Part shown: positions 34,274-42,975 of the stretch, one piece after another
Numbering within the stretch: position 1 is the first letter of the stretch
Layout of the letters: every line of letters begins with the position of its first letter
NCBI RefSeq assembly: GCF_014705605.1
Contig: NZ_JACXIZ010000013.1
Coordinates: 1 to 64,000 of the forward strand
Length of the DNA: 64,000 nt
Direction of reading: 5' to 3'
DNA from: Paenibacillus sabuli
GTDB taxonomy: Bacteria; Bacillota; Bacilli; Paenibacillales; Paenibacillaceae
Notes under the pieces: generated by a model
Database searches by the model: none
Told to the model about the DNA's origin: nothing
The model's input: the letters and a program-made list of their open reading frames with translations, nothing else
Translations under genes and position numbers: made by a program

Positions 34274-34777
34274 TCAGAGCGCAGGCGGCGAGAAGGAACG
34301 CTTGGCAAATTCTTCGTCCAGCGTAAAGAATGCATTACTGTCTTTTTCAATCCGTTTGAGCTTGTTGATGATCGAATCAAACAGCGCTTCTTCCTCGACT
34401 TGCTCGTCGATGAACCATTTCAAAAACTGAATGGTGGCGTGCTCCCGTTCGTTCATCGCCAAGTCGGAGAGCTGATAAATTTTTTGCGTGACCTCGAGCT
34501 CGTGGCGGTAGCCTTGCTCGTAGACGTCGAGCACGGACTTGTATGTGTTGTTGGGCGTCTCCATCCCCTGGATAGTGACGCGCTTGCCGCGATTGTTCAG
34601 GAACTGGTAGATTTTCATGGCGTGAAACCGTTCTTCCTCCGCCTGTACGATAAAAAAGTTGGCGAAGCCGTCCAGGCTCTCGCCGGATAAATAGGCCGCC
34701 ATCGCCATATAAACCTGCGCCGAATAAAATTCATGATTCAATTGATCGTTTAACGCTTTGTGCATTGCATCATTCAT
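34274..34777 (-). CDS. ftnA: Bacterial non-heme ferritin
   Basis: 167 aa. The four-helix ferritin ligands are present: LNHEFYSAQVYMAMAAYL, EEERFHAMKIYQFL and FLKWFIDEQVEEE. Oxidises and stores iron as a 24-mer. ATG 34777 has AAAGGTGG 7 bases upstream; the six codons above are open but untranslated. Heads the unit ferritin-hydrolase-pirin-hypothetical. Confidence 0.94.
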   Translation of the reverse strand: MNDAMHKALNDQLNHEFYSAQVYMAMAAYLSGESLDGFANFFIVQAEEERFHAMKIYQFLNNRGKRVTIQGMETPNNTYKSVLDVYEQGYRHELEVTQKIYQLSDLAMNEREHATIQFLKWFIDEQVEEEALFDSIINKLKRIEKDSNAFFTLDEEFAKRSFSPPAL

Positions 34778-34930
34778 GAGAATACCACCTTTCATGGGCT
34801 ATGAACCTTATGCCGATTTTATCTATCATATACCATCGCACAGTGCGCAATCAAATCCCATGCTTGCTAGGCGCAACCCAGTAAGGTTAAAATCTGGAGT
34901 AAGACGGACAGAAAGGGCGAGTCGTTCATT

Positions 34931-35347
34931 ATGTTCAACCGAAATCGACTGCATGCGGACATTTCCGATACGGTAATCGGAGAAGGTTCGCTTTTTGAAG
35001 GAACCTTGAACAGCGCCGCCGGCATGCGCATCGACGGCCAGGTCGTCGGCGACATCGAATGCGCGGGCGATCTGCTGATCGGCGTGAGCGGTAGCGTCCG
35101 CTCCAGGATTACCGCGCGCAACGTCACGGTAAGAGGCCGGGTTGCCGGCAGTATCTCGGCGCAAGGCAAGCTGACGATCGCCGCCAGCGGCCGCATCTAC
35201 GGCGATCTTACAACGAGCGTACTCACCATCGAGGAAGGAGCGATCATCGAAGGCGAATGCCTCGTGCGCCGCCCGCACGAGCAGGCTCAGGCCGCGACGC
35301 TCGGCCCATTCGACCTGCCGCTCGGCGGCAAGGCGCCTCCCTCCTGA
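34931..35347 (+). CDS. Bactofilin (polymer-forming cytoskeletal protein)
   Basis: 138 aa. TVIGEGSLFEGTLNSAAGMRIDGQVVGDIECAGDLLIG and repeats such as ITARNVTVRGRVAGSISAQGKLTI make a right-handed beta helix, flanked by short disordered ends (Pro-rich tail). Polymerises at the membrane to organise envelope processes. Divergent from ferritin. Confidence 0.93.
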   Translation: MFNRNRLHADISDTVIGEGSLFEGTLNSAAGMRIDGQVVGDIECAGDLLIGVSGSVRSRITARNVTVRGRVAGSISAQGKLTIAASGRIYGDLTTSVLTIEEGAIIEGECLVRRPHEQAQAATLGPFDLPLGGKAPPS

Positions 35348-35353
35348 GCGTAC

Positions 35354-36313
35354 CTAGCGGCTGTGCGCGCGAATAAACGCCACCTGCTTGCGAAAATGCC
35401 CTTCGCTCGTATGGTGGCCGTTAAACGGATAGACGTGCAGCTCCCTTGGCGCCTCCAGCCGATTATACACGGCAAAGATGGTCTCCGGCATGCAGATCGG
35501 GTCCTTGAGACTGACGGTCACCATCACGGGCGCCTCCAGCCGTCCGCCCAGATTGAGCAGATCGAAGTAGCTTAAGGTGCGCAGCACTTGCTGCAGTTTG
35601 TCCGGATGCTTGACGACAAAGGCAGCCGCCTCGGTCAGCGAGCCCTGCGAATGATAAATGCCGTAATCCATATGACACATGTTCGGCACGTCCGCGATGA
35701 TCGAGCGCGGAATATTCGACAGGGCGCCGACGATCAGCGCCAGACCGCCGCCCTGACTGCCGCCAACAGCGTGGATGGCGTCCGGGTTCACCTCCGGCTG
35801 CTCGGCCGCCCACTGCACGGCGCGAACCGCATCGACGGTGATGGCGCGATAATAGCTCGCGTGCGGGTCGAGCAGTCCCTGGGTGATCCATCCCTTTGTC
35901 ATGCCGAATGTTTGCGCCAACAGGTTGCCGGTTTCGCCGCTCTGCCCGCGCACGTCGATGGCGAATACGGCATAGCCCTGAAGCAGCCACTGCGCGTAAC
36001 TTTCGGGCAGGCTCTTGCTCCCGTGATAGCCGTGGTAGAGCACGACGCAGGTCCGGCCCTCCGGCGGCGCCTCGCCGAATGCGGGCAGCAGGTACCAGCC
36101 GTTGATCGGCGTATCGTCATAGCCGCGATAGGCGACATGCCAGACGTCCACATACGGCGAGAACGACTCCGCCTTCGCGCGCTCTGCCGCGAGCGGCCGG
36201 ACGGAGGCTTCGGCAAGGGTCCGCTGCCAGAAGGCGTCCAGGTCCTCGGGCGTCGTTTGCGGCGTATAATACTGATGCAGTTCCTCCAACCTTTTATCGA
36301 TAAAACTCACCAA
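35354..36313 (-). CDS. Acetylxylan esterase / cephalosporin-C deacetylase family (CE7)
   Basis: 319 aa. RGQSGETGN, the nucleophile elbow AVGGSQGGGLAL, the acid in VSLKDPICMPE and the His in FNGHHTSEG are the CE7 catalytic set. Deacetylates sugar esters; no signal peptide, so acts on imported oligosaccharides. Start is TTG 36313 or GTG 36310. A cre-like partial palindrome (36373-36385) lies upstream, suggesting catabolite control. Confidence 0.92.
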   Translation of the reverse strand: MVSFIDKRLEELHQYYTPQTTPEDLDAFWQRTLAEASVRPLAAERAKAESFSPYVDVWHVAYRGYDDTPINGWYLLPAFGEAPPEGRTCVVLYHGYHGSKSLPESYAQWLLQGYAVFAIDVRGQSGETGNLLAQTFGMTKGWITQGLLDPHASYYRAITVDAVRAVQWAAEQPEVNPDAIHAVGGSQGGGLALIVGALSNIPRSIIADVPNMCHMDYGIYHSQGSLTEAAAFVVKHPDKLQQVLRTLSYFDLLNLGGRLEAPVMVTVSLKDPICMPETIFAVYNRLEAPRELHVYPFNGHHTSEGHFRKQVAFIRAHSR

Positions 36314-36380
36314 GCTCCAGTCCTTTCCTTGGATCTCTTTTCCGTTTCACGATAAAAGGTTTTCCTGTGTTTGTAAAGCG

Positions 36381-36767
36381 CTAACGCCCAAGATTTTTCC
36401 ACAAATCGTAAAAAAAATAGAGCTCCTCCAAAATCGCCTGATCGTCTTTGGCCACCACGCCGCCGCGAACCCGGGCGAGGGTGCCGCTGATTTCCAAAAT
36501 GTTTTCGCGCTCTACGCTGAATTGTACGCGGTTGACGATCTTATGCCACGCCCGCTCTGCATAATCGGCGCTTTTCCCCGCTTCCTTCCACTGCTTGTGC
36601 TGCACCTCCTGCTCCAGCTGACGCATCCGCGCCTCGAGCCGATCCTCCTGCCCCAACGGCTGCTTCAATACATTGCCGCCCACCATCGTCAACACCATGA
36701 TCAATACGATGGCAATGGGCACGATCCATAGCAACAGACTTCGCTTTCGATTCGGCGTACCTCGCAT
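36381..36767 (-). CDS. DUF4363 family protein
   Basis: 128 aa. A basic N-terminus and membrane segment (LLLWIVPIAIVLIMVLTMVG) precede a helical domain (QLEQEVQHKQWKEAGKSADYAERAWHKI) of the DUF4363 type. The ATG overlaps the stop of the DUF421 gene by one base (TGATG), so the two are coupled, the usual Firmicute pairing. Confidence 0.88.
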   Translation of the reverse strand: MRGTPNRKRSLLLWIVPIAIVLIMVLTMVGGNVLKQPLGQEDRLEARMRQLEQEVQHKQWKEAGKSADYAERAWHKIVNRVQFSVERENILEISGTLARVRGGVVAKDDQAILEELYFFYDLWKNLGR

Positions 36768-37507
36768 CAGAACGGCCCCCTATAGTCGCTCACGTCGGTT
36801 TCGCGCGTGACGTTGTCGTTGAACAAATCGAGGTAAAGCGTTTCGTCGGGCATAATGGCCGCAAAAGCGACCTGCTTGATGCCGCCCGGACAACGCTTTT
36901 TGATTTCTTTTTTGAGCCAGCCCAGCGACTTTCCGCGCTGCGACAGGTTCTGATGCAGGACTCGGCCGTCCACGACAACCTCGGTCATCATGCCCGTCTC
37001 CTGCGGCGGCAGCTTCATATCCTTGCGCGACACGCTCTGGTAGTCCGAGGCGAGCAAAACGGACAGGCTCCCGTCCGTCTCAAGGATGCCGTACCGGACC
37101 TGCGTTATATCAAAAACACTTTTTTGACGCAGCATGACCATAAGCTCGTCGTATTTGATGCGCATTTTACTCAGACTATGCTCCAGTATTTTGCCGTCCT
37201 GCACAACGATGGTCGGCTCCGAATCGATCACCTTGGAAGCATAGCGGCTCTTCACGGTTACGAATTGAAAAACAATGGTAATCGCCACAAACGACGTCAG
37301 CCCGATAAAATGCACCCATCCTTTGGACGAGAGATCCGTCGCCAGCGTGCCCGAAATCGAGCCGATCGTAATGCCGTTGATGTAGTCAAAATAGGAGAGG
37401 TTGCCCATCTGCTGCTTGCCAAGCAGCCTCGTGTAAATGAGCAACGTAAAAAACGAAATGATCGAGCGCACAATGACGACGAGCGTTTCCTCCATCATAG
37501 TCCGCAT
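36767..37507 (-). CDS. DUF421 membrane protein (YetF/YcaP type)
   Basis: 246 aa. Three N-terminal membrane segments and TRLLGKQQMGNLSYFDYINGITIGSISG, then two cytoplasmic repeat domains (EPTIVVQDGKILEHSLSKMRI, MTEVVVDGRVLHQNLSQRGKS). In YetF homologues these contribute to spore germination or membrane functions in Bacillus; no reaction is known. GGAGG upstream. Confidence 0.92.
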   Translation of the reverse strand: MRTMMEETLVVIVRSIISFFTLLIYTRLLGKQQMGNLSYFDYINGITIGSISGTLATDLSSKGWVHFIGLTSFVAITIVFQFVTVKSRYASKVIDSEPTIVVQDGKILEHSLSKMRIKYDELMVMLRQKSVFDITQVRYGILETDGSLSVLLASDYQSVSRKDMKLPPQETGMMTEVVVDGRVLHQNLSQRGKSLGWLKKEIKKRCPGGIKQVAFAAIMPDETLYLDLFNDNVTRETDVSDYRGPF

Positions 37508-37648
37508 GCCCCCTTGCCTCCAGATGTGCTTTTACTATGCGGCCGGCAAAGCTATTTTATGCGGAGGCTGGACAATCTGCATCATTTTGGATTTCCAAGA
37601 ATAGGATTTCATTGAGGATGTGAACAAGCCGCGGAGGGTGAAACGGAT

Positions 37649-38695
37649 ATGCGCAAAACGCTTTCAATTCTGCAAATCGCCGCTACTTATATCGGGACGG
37701 TCATCGGCGCCGGCTTTGCATCGGGCCTGTCGATCCTGCAGTTTTTCACCAGCTTCGGCGCATACGGCACGGTCGGCATCGCAATCAGCACCTTGCTCTT
37801 CATGTGGATCGGTATGAAAATGATGCTGCTCGCCCATCGTATTCGGGCGTTCTCGTATCAGCAATTCAACACATACTTGTTCGGTTCATTTTTTGGACGC
37901 CTGGCCAATATGATTAGCTTCGGCATTCTGTTCGGCGTGACTGCGGTCATGCTGTCCGGAGCGGGCTCGATTGCCCAGCAGCAGCTAGGCCTCTCCTATC
38001 AGCTCGGGATTCTGTGCAGCCTCGTCCTGATCTACCTGACGATGAAGCGCGAGCTCGGCGGCGTGCTCGCGATCAATTCCTTCGTGATGCCGCTGATGCT
38101 GTGCTTCACAGCAATTGTCGCCTATTATTTCGGGGATCCCGAGGCGCTGTTCGCGCTCAGCGTCTGGCAGCGGGAGCAAGCGGCGGGCTTGTCCTGGCTG
38201 CTCCATGCCCTCGCATACGCCGCGTTGAACTTCGTGACCTTGCAGGCGGTGCTCGTGCCGCTCGGCTCGGAGGCGAAGAGCGAGTCCGTCATCAAGTGGG
38301 GGGCGCTCTGGGGAGGGATCGGGCTCGGATTCATGCTGCTCGTCTCGCATGCCGCCATGCAGCAGCTGATGCCGGACATCCTGCGCTACCCCATTCCGAT
38401 GGGCGAGGTCATCCGGCATCTGGCCGGCTGGCTGCATCTGCTCTTCGTGCTGGTGATCTACGGCGAGATCTTCACGACGCTCATCGGCAACGTCTTCGGC
38501 ATGACCCGGCAGCTGCAGAGCGTCACCAAGCTGCCGCGCGAACCGATCGTGCTCGGCCTGCTGGGATTGGCGTATGTGCTGGGGCAGGTCGGATTCGAGC
38601 CGCTGCTCGCCAGTCTATATACAGTATTCGGCTATATCGGCATCTGGCTCGTCGCGCTGCTGGCGATCAAGCGTCTGCCGAGGCCTCGGGAATGA
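37649..38695 (+). CDS. YkvI-family membrane transporter (APC superfamily)
   Basis: 348 aa, about ten membrane segments. The first segment ATYIGTVIGAGFASG has the broken-helix glycines of the LeuT fold. Substrate unknown. The 3' end overlaps the convergent ywbE gene by 29 bases. Confidence 0.85.
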   Translation: MRKTLSILQIAATYIGTVIGAGFASGLSILQFFTSFGAYGTVGIAISTLLFMWIGMKMMLLAHRIRAFSYQQFNTYLFGSFFGRLANMISFGILFGVTAVMLSGAGSIAQQQLGLSYQLGILCSLVLIYLTMKRELGGVLAINSFVMPLMLCFTAIVAYYFGDPEALFALSVWQREQAAGLSWLLHALAYAALNFVTLQAVLVPLGSEAKSESVIKWGALWGGIGLGFMLLVSHAAMQQLMPDILRYPIPMGEVIRHLAGWLHLLFVLVIYGEIFTTLIGNVFGMTRQLQSVTKLPREPIVLGLLGLAYVLGQVGFEPLLASLYTVFGYIGIWLVALLAIKRLPRPRE

Positions 38696-38879
38696 TCTGC
38701 TTCACGCGTCCGACCTGGCCGTCCGCGAGGCGGACCTTGATGCCGTGCGGATGGTTGGCCGACTTGGTGAGCAAGTCCTTGACGACGCCTCTGGTCAGCT
38801 TGCCCGTCCGCTGATCCTGCTTCAATACGATATCTACGGTCTGTCCCGGCACGATGGCCGAGCGATTTTTTCCGTCCAT
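38667..38879 (-). CDS. ywbE: YwbE-family protein
   Basis: 70 aa from ATG 38879 (AAGGAG 7 bases upstream; earlier in-frame codons to 38966 lack a site). GKNRSAIVPGQTVDIVLKQDQRTGKLTRGVV and NHPHGIKVRL are the YwbE signature, a small beta-barrel protein. Function unknown. Overlaps the YkvI-type gene antisense. Confidence 0.92.
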   Translation of the reverse strand: MDGKNRSAIVPGQTVDIVLKQDQRTGKLTRGVVKDLLTKSANHPHGIKVRLADGQVGRVKQIIPEASADA

Positions 38880-38967
38880 GCTTGGTCTCCTTTTTGGTTC
38901 GTTCTCCCCCTTATGATAAGATGGATGGGATGGAAAGTAAAACCGATTGATCAAGGAGGCCGACACC

Positions 38968-40347
38968 GTGGCGAATCAGACAGGAAAAATCGTACAGCAA
39001 TCGTTGCAGGTCCTGTTGAAGGACGGAACCTTTCTGCCTAGCTTGAAGGATGAGCAGCGCAAGCAGGCGTTCACCTCCCTGGCCGCTATTCTTTCGACGC
39101 CCAACAAGGTCAACAAGGCCTTTTTGCGCGTCGCGCTGACCAGCGGCAATGTCGTGCGCATTCCCGCATACCGCATTCAGCACAACGATACACTGGGGCC
39201 GTACAAGGGCGGCATCCGGTTTCATGAATCCGTCAACGAAGAGGAAGTAACCAATCTTGCGACGCTGATGACGCTCAAAAATGCGCTGCACGAGGTGCCC
39301 TTTGGCGGCGCCAAGGGCGGCGTCGTGCTGAATCCGCGGCAATTCGAAATACGCGAGCTGCACTCCATCTGCGAGAAATACGTGCGCTATTTTGCCGACA
39401 ACCTCGGACCGGACAAGGATATTCCCGCCCCCGACGTCGGCACCGGCGAGCGCGAGATGGACTGGATGATGGCGGAATACAAGAGCATCAACCCGGGCAA
39501 GCCGTACCGCGGCAGCTTCACCGGAAAAAGCGTCATGAACGGCGGCTCGCTCGGCCGGCGCGAGGCGACCGGCCGAGGCGTCTATTTCACGCTCCGTTAT
39601 TTGCTGTCCGACTTCCTCAAGGAGCAGCGCAACTGGCTCTCCGGCAGCGACCATGCATTTGCGCAGACGGCCTTCGCCCATGCGGACCGCCCGCTCAAAA
39701 TCGCCGTGCAAGGCTTCGGCAATGTCGGGTCCGTCGCCGCGCTCGAGGCGTATCATTGCAAGTTCCTGCAAAACAAAGTCGTCGCCGTCAGCGACCGCAA
39801 CAAAACGCTCTATCAGGAGGACGGACTCGACGTGCCGACGCTGGCCGATTATGTCGCGCGCAACAAGGGCGATCTGCCGACCACGCAGGAGGAGCTGGAG
39901 CAGGCGGGCATCAAGGCCCGGATTCTCGGCCGCGACGACGTGCTCTACCTCGATGTCGACGTGCTGATGCTGGCCGCGCTGGAGGATCAGATTCACAAGG
40001 AAAATATGGAAAGGGTGCAGGCTCGCATTCTCGTAGAGGGCGCCAACGCCCCCATAACGGCAGAGGCCGACGCCCATCTCAGTGAGCAGGGCGCTATCGT
40101 GATCCCCGACATTCTCGCCAATGCAGGCGGCGTTATCGTCTCTTATTTCGAATGGCTGCAAGGTCGCGAGACTCAGTTTTATAGCGAGGAAGAGGTCTTT
40201 AATCTGTTATACGGCAAGATGAAAAAGACGCTGAATGCCATTTTCCCGCTCTATTTTGCCGAGCCGCATACGCTTCGCGAGACCTGCTACATCCACTCGG
40301 TCATGAAGCTCTCCACCAACCTGTATATTCAGGGTAAGCTCTATTAA
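38968..40347 (+). CDS. Glu/Leu/Phe/Val dehydrogenase (glutamate dehydrogenase type)
   Basis: 459 aa. GPYKGGIRFH and the catalytic Lys in PFGGAKGGV, DIPAPDVGTGEREM, and the dinucleotide site AVQGFGNVGSVAAL. Oxidatively deaminates L-glutamate or forms it from 2-oxoglutarate. The N-terminal part is extended by an insertion (NWLSGSDHAFAQTAFAHADRP) before the NAD domain. GTG 38968 has AAGGAGG 8 bases upstream. Confidence 0.93.
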   Translation: MANQTGKIVQQSLQVLLKDGTFLPSLKDEQRKQAFTSLAAILSTPNKVNKAFLRVALTSGNVVRIPAYRIQHNDTLGPYKGGIRFHESVNEEEVTNLATLMTLKNALHEVPFGGAKGGVVLNPRQFEIRELHSICEKYVRYFADNLGPDKDIPAPDVGTGEREMDWMMAEYKSINPGKPYRGSFTGKSVMNGGSLGRREATGRGVYFTLRYLLSDFLKEQRNWLSGSDHAFAQTAFAHADRPLKIAVQGFGNVGSVAALEAYHCKFLQNKVVAVSDRNKTLYQEDGLDVPTLADYVARNKGDLPTTQEELEQAGIKARILGRDDVLYLDVDVLMLAALEDQIHKENMERVQARILVEGANAPITAEADAHLSEQGAIVIPDILANAGGVIVSYFEWLQGRETQFYSEEEVFNLLYGKMKKTLNAIFPLYFAEPHTLRETCYIHSVMKLSTNLYIQGKLY

Positions 40348-40356
40348 AAGGAAAGA

Positions 40357-40385
40357 AAAGCCGCCGGCTGCGCCGGCGGCTTTTT
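40357..40385. terminator. Bidirectional terminator
   Basis: AAAAGCCGCCGGC-TGC-GCCGGCGGCTTTTT between the convergent dehydrogenase and amidase genes. Confidence 0.93.
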
Positions 40386-40388
40386 GAA

Positions 40389-41480
40389 TCAACGCGTCAG
40401 GTAATCGGAAATGCCGGCGGCGATTGCCGCGGCAGCCTTGCTGCGATAACTCTCGGTGCGAACGGTCGCCTCGTCGCCGGCGTTGCTCAGGAAGCCGAGC
40501 TCGACCAGCACCGCGGGGCGGCTGTTCTCGCGGAGCACGTGATAATCGCCGAAGGCAATCCCGTTGCTCTTGAGGCCGATGCCGCCGGCGAGCCGGCTCT
40601 CGACAGCATGGGCGAGTTTTTTGTCCCGGTCGCCGTAATAGAAGGTCAGCGTGCCGGACGCCTGGGATGGCGAGGAATTATAATGAATGCTCACAAAGAC
40701 ATCCGCCCCCGTCGATCGGCTCATGGCCGCACGTTCGGATAGCTCCGGCTTGTCCGAATTGGAGACGCGGGTCAAGACTACTTCCGCGCCCATGCCGCTC
40801 AGCTTGTCCTTCAGCAGCAGCGCAGTCTGCAGATTAATCTCCTTCTCGACCGTGTCGTAGGTCGTCCCGATCATGCCGGGATCGCGGCCGCCGTGTCCCG
40901 GATCAACGACGATCACCTTGCCGCTCAGTTCGCCCGTCTTCACTGCAGCCTGCCGCTGACCGGCGGCCGCGACATATTCGAGCGCCACCCAGCCGGTGGA
41001 CGAGCCGGCGCTGATCTTGACCCAGCCGGAGCCGCGCTCCAGCTCTTGCACCTCGTCACCGGCGTACACCACTGTGACGATCTCGCGATCGGTGCCCGGC
41101 CCCTGTCGTACGCGCAGCGCGCTGGCAGTCACGACCAGTTTGCCGCCGCTCTGCGGTGCGGATTTCACCGTAGCCGCGGCAGTGCCTGTGCCGGTCGCTT
41201 CTTTCTCGCTCGGCTTCAGGTAATACCCGGCGACCCAGCCGCTATTGCCGCCCGTCTTCACCTTATACCAGCCATGCGCCTCCTCGGCCACTGCCACCAC
41301 CGAACCGCTCTTGAGCGATCCGATAATGTCGGCGTCCCGGGCCGGCTCGCTGCGAACGTTCAGCGAATCTGCGTACACCTTATAGAAGCCCTTGCCTTCG
41401 GCCCAGGCTGCTCCCCCGGGGCTCGCAACGAGCGTGCACAGCAGCAGACACACCAGAGAAAGTAGCAGTCGTTTCGGCAT
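40389..41480 (-). CDS. N-acetylmuramoyl-L-alanine amidase with two SH3b repeats
   Basis: 363 aa. Signal peptide (LLLSLVCLLLCTLVASPGGAAWA), SH3b domains at about 33-90 (SLNVRSEPARDADII) and 115-170 (ALRVRQGPGTDREIV), then Amidase_3: VDPGHGGRDPG, the Glu in EKEINLQTALLLKDKL, SIHYNSSPSQASG and LVELGFLSN. A secreted zinc amidase that cuts the stem peptide from peptidoglycan. ATG 41480 has GAGGG 6 bases upstream. Confidence 0.94.
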   Translation of the reverse strand: MPKRLLLSLVCLLLCTLVASPGGAAWAEGKGFYKVYADSLNVRSEPARDADIIGSLKSGSVVAVAEEAHGWYKVKTGGNSGWVAGYYLKPSEKEATGTGTAAATVKSAPQSGGKLVVTASALRVRQGPGTDREIVTVVYAGDEVQELERGSGWVKISAGSSTGWVALEYVAAAGQRQAAVKTGELSGKVIVVDPGHGGRDPGMIGTTYDTVEKEINLQTALLLKDKLSGMGAEVVLTRVSNSDKPELSERAAMSRSTGADVFVSIHYNSSPSQASGTLTFYYGDRDKKLAHAVESRLAGGIGLKSNGIAFGDYHVLRENSRPAVLVELGFLSNAGDEATVRTESYRSKAAAAIAAGISDYLTR

Positions 41481-41723
41481 TGCCATCCCTCACGTTTCCA
41501 ATGTTATGTATGGATCTTCAGACAGTCTCCAACTTCTATTAGCACGAATCCAGGCATCTGAATCAGTAGAGGAAGTATTTTTTATACTAGCAAGTCGGGC
41601 AAAGTTTTTTCAATAGGAACACCGTCCCTATTCCTCGCAGCCAGGCACTGCAGAAGAGATGCAGATCAGCCGATATATGGAATAGTGACACAAAACGGGA
41701 AGGCAAGGTGGGAGGATATGAAC
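41481..41723. other. Gene-free spacer before the isoprenoid-synthase-like gene
   Basis: No gene seen. AATAGG...CCTATT forms a short hairpin near 41612-41632. The stretch is AT-richer than its surroundings and must hold the promoters of the amidase (minus) and the synthase-like gene (plus), which I cannot place with confidence. Confidence 0.35.
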
Positions 41724-42668
41724 ATGCGCTGGTTCACCGACTATGAGGAGGAGATCAAGATGGCCCTGGAGCTGGCCCGCGAAGCGGTGAAGGCGTATCC
41801 GTCTTCGCTGCGCGAGACGGCCGAAACGATGCTGCGCCGCGCCGATCCGCGGCACAACCGGTCGAATTATGTGGCCTACTTGCTGCCGCTTTGGTTGGCC
41901 AAGGATGAGCGCCATGCAGCAGCCGCGATACGGCTGGCTGGTGCGCATTTTTTGGCAGCGCTTCACTTTGGTCTGGTAGACGATATGATGGACGAGCCGC
42001 CGGCCGTCTGGTCCGGAGAGCGCCGTCAGCTCCTGCTGCTCAGTCAACTGCTGCAAGAATCATTTAAAGCCGAGTACCGTCGGCACTTCTCTTCCGACTC
42101 TGTGGTCTGGGAGGACCTGGGTAGATATACCTCCGAGTGGGCGGTCGCTGCGCTGAACGAGCGGGCCCGAATCGCCGATCCGCGCAACGTGAGGCAGCTT
42201 GCGGCCAAGGCCGCCCCCGTCAAGCTGGGCGCATCGGCGCTGCTGGAGCTGCGGGGCGAGCCCGAGCAGCGCACCGCGGCGGAGCGCGCGGTCGAGCTGA
42301 CGCTGGCTACGCTGCAGCTCGCCGACGACTGGGCGGATTGGCAGGACGACCTCACCCAGCCGGAGGGAAACGCCTTCCTGAGCCTGGTGCGCGAACATCT
42401 GCCGCTGCAAGACCAGGAGGCCCCTTGGGATGCGCGGCTGGTCAAGCGCGCCGTCTATCACTACGGCGCGCTTGATGGGTTGAGCCGAATTGCAGACGAC
42501 TTGTGCGCCCGGCTGTCCCCCTTGACCGGCGTCTCCCCCATGTTGATCGCATACCAGCGCTCCATCTGCGACGGCATTCGCCGGGATGCGCGCGCGGCCC
42601 GTGCGGAATCTGATCGCTTAGTCTTAGGTGGATTTCATTATCATTTACATAATTTTCTTAAAAAATAG
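41724..42668 (+). CDS. Class I isoprenoid synthase-fold protein, ComQ-like candidate prenyltransferase
   Basis: 314 aa, all helical. First Asp-rich motif DDMMD at 86-90 (HFGLVDDMMDEP), Lys167 in APVKLGASALL, and second Asp-rich motif in QLADDWADWQDD (201-209). These are the Mg-diphosphate motifs of trans-prenyl synthases and of ComQ, which prenylates a Trp in the ComX pheromone. ATG 41724 has GGAGG 8 bases upstream. Seventy bases downstream is an NHLP-type precursor ending in Trp. An ordinary terpene synthase is the alternative. The partner and product are inferred. Confidence 0.75.
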   Translation: MRWFTDYEEEIKMALELAREAVKAYPSSLRETAETMLRRADPRHNRSNYVAYLLPLWLAKDERHAAAAIRLAGAHFLAALHFGLVDDMMDEPPAVWSGERRQLLLLSQLLQESFKAEYRRHFSSDSVVWEDLGRYTSEWAVAALNERARIADPRNVRQLAAKAAPVKLGASALLELRGEPEQRTAAERAVELTLATLQLADDWADWQDDLTQPEGNAFLSLVREHLPLQDQEAPWDARLVKRAVYHYGALDGLSRIADDLCARLSPLTGVSPMLIAYQRSICDGIRRDARAARAESDRLVLGGFHYHLHNFLKK

Positions 42669-42738
42669 AGACTTTAGAATCACTAACATGGTATGATAGA
42701 AATGTAATTAATCCTATTCGCGAAATGGAGTGAGCGAT

Positions 42739-42975
42739 GTGCCAATGGAAACGCTCAGAGCGCAAATCATCAAAAAGGCTTGGACCGACGCCGCCTTCAA
42801 GCAGCAATTGTTGAGCGACCCGAAAAAAGCGCTGAAGGACGAGTTTGACGTCGATGTCCCCGCTGCCTACACGGTGACAACCGTAGAGGAGACGCCGACG
42901 CACTATTACCTCGTCATTCCGCCGAATCCCGAGGATGTCGCCAACAGCAACCTAAGCCCGAACGCGGTCTGGTAA
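42739..42975 (+). CDS. NHLP-leader RiPP precursor peptide
   Basis: 78 aa. IIKKAWTDAAFKQQLLSDPK, KALKDEFDVDVPAAYTVTTV and THYYLVIPPNP follow the nitrile-hydratase-like leader family of natural-product precursors (helical alpha-subunit-like leader ending in L-x-LPP). The segment after the PP motif is short: NPEDVANSNLSPNAVW, with Trp as the last residue and no Cys, Ser-rich or Gly-rich core. GTG 42739 has GGAG 8 bases upstream. The last 24 bases overlap the convergent kinase gene. Confidence 0.85.
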   Translation: MPMETLRAQIIKKAWTDAAFKQQLLSDPKKALKDEFDVDVPAAYTVTTVEETPTHYYLVIPPNPEDVANSNLSPNAVW

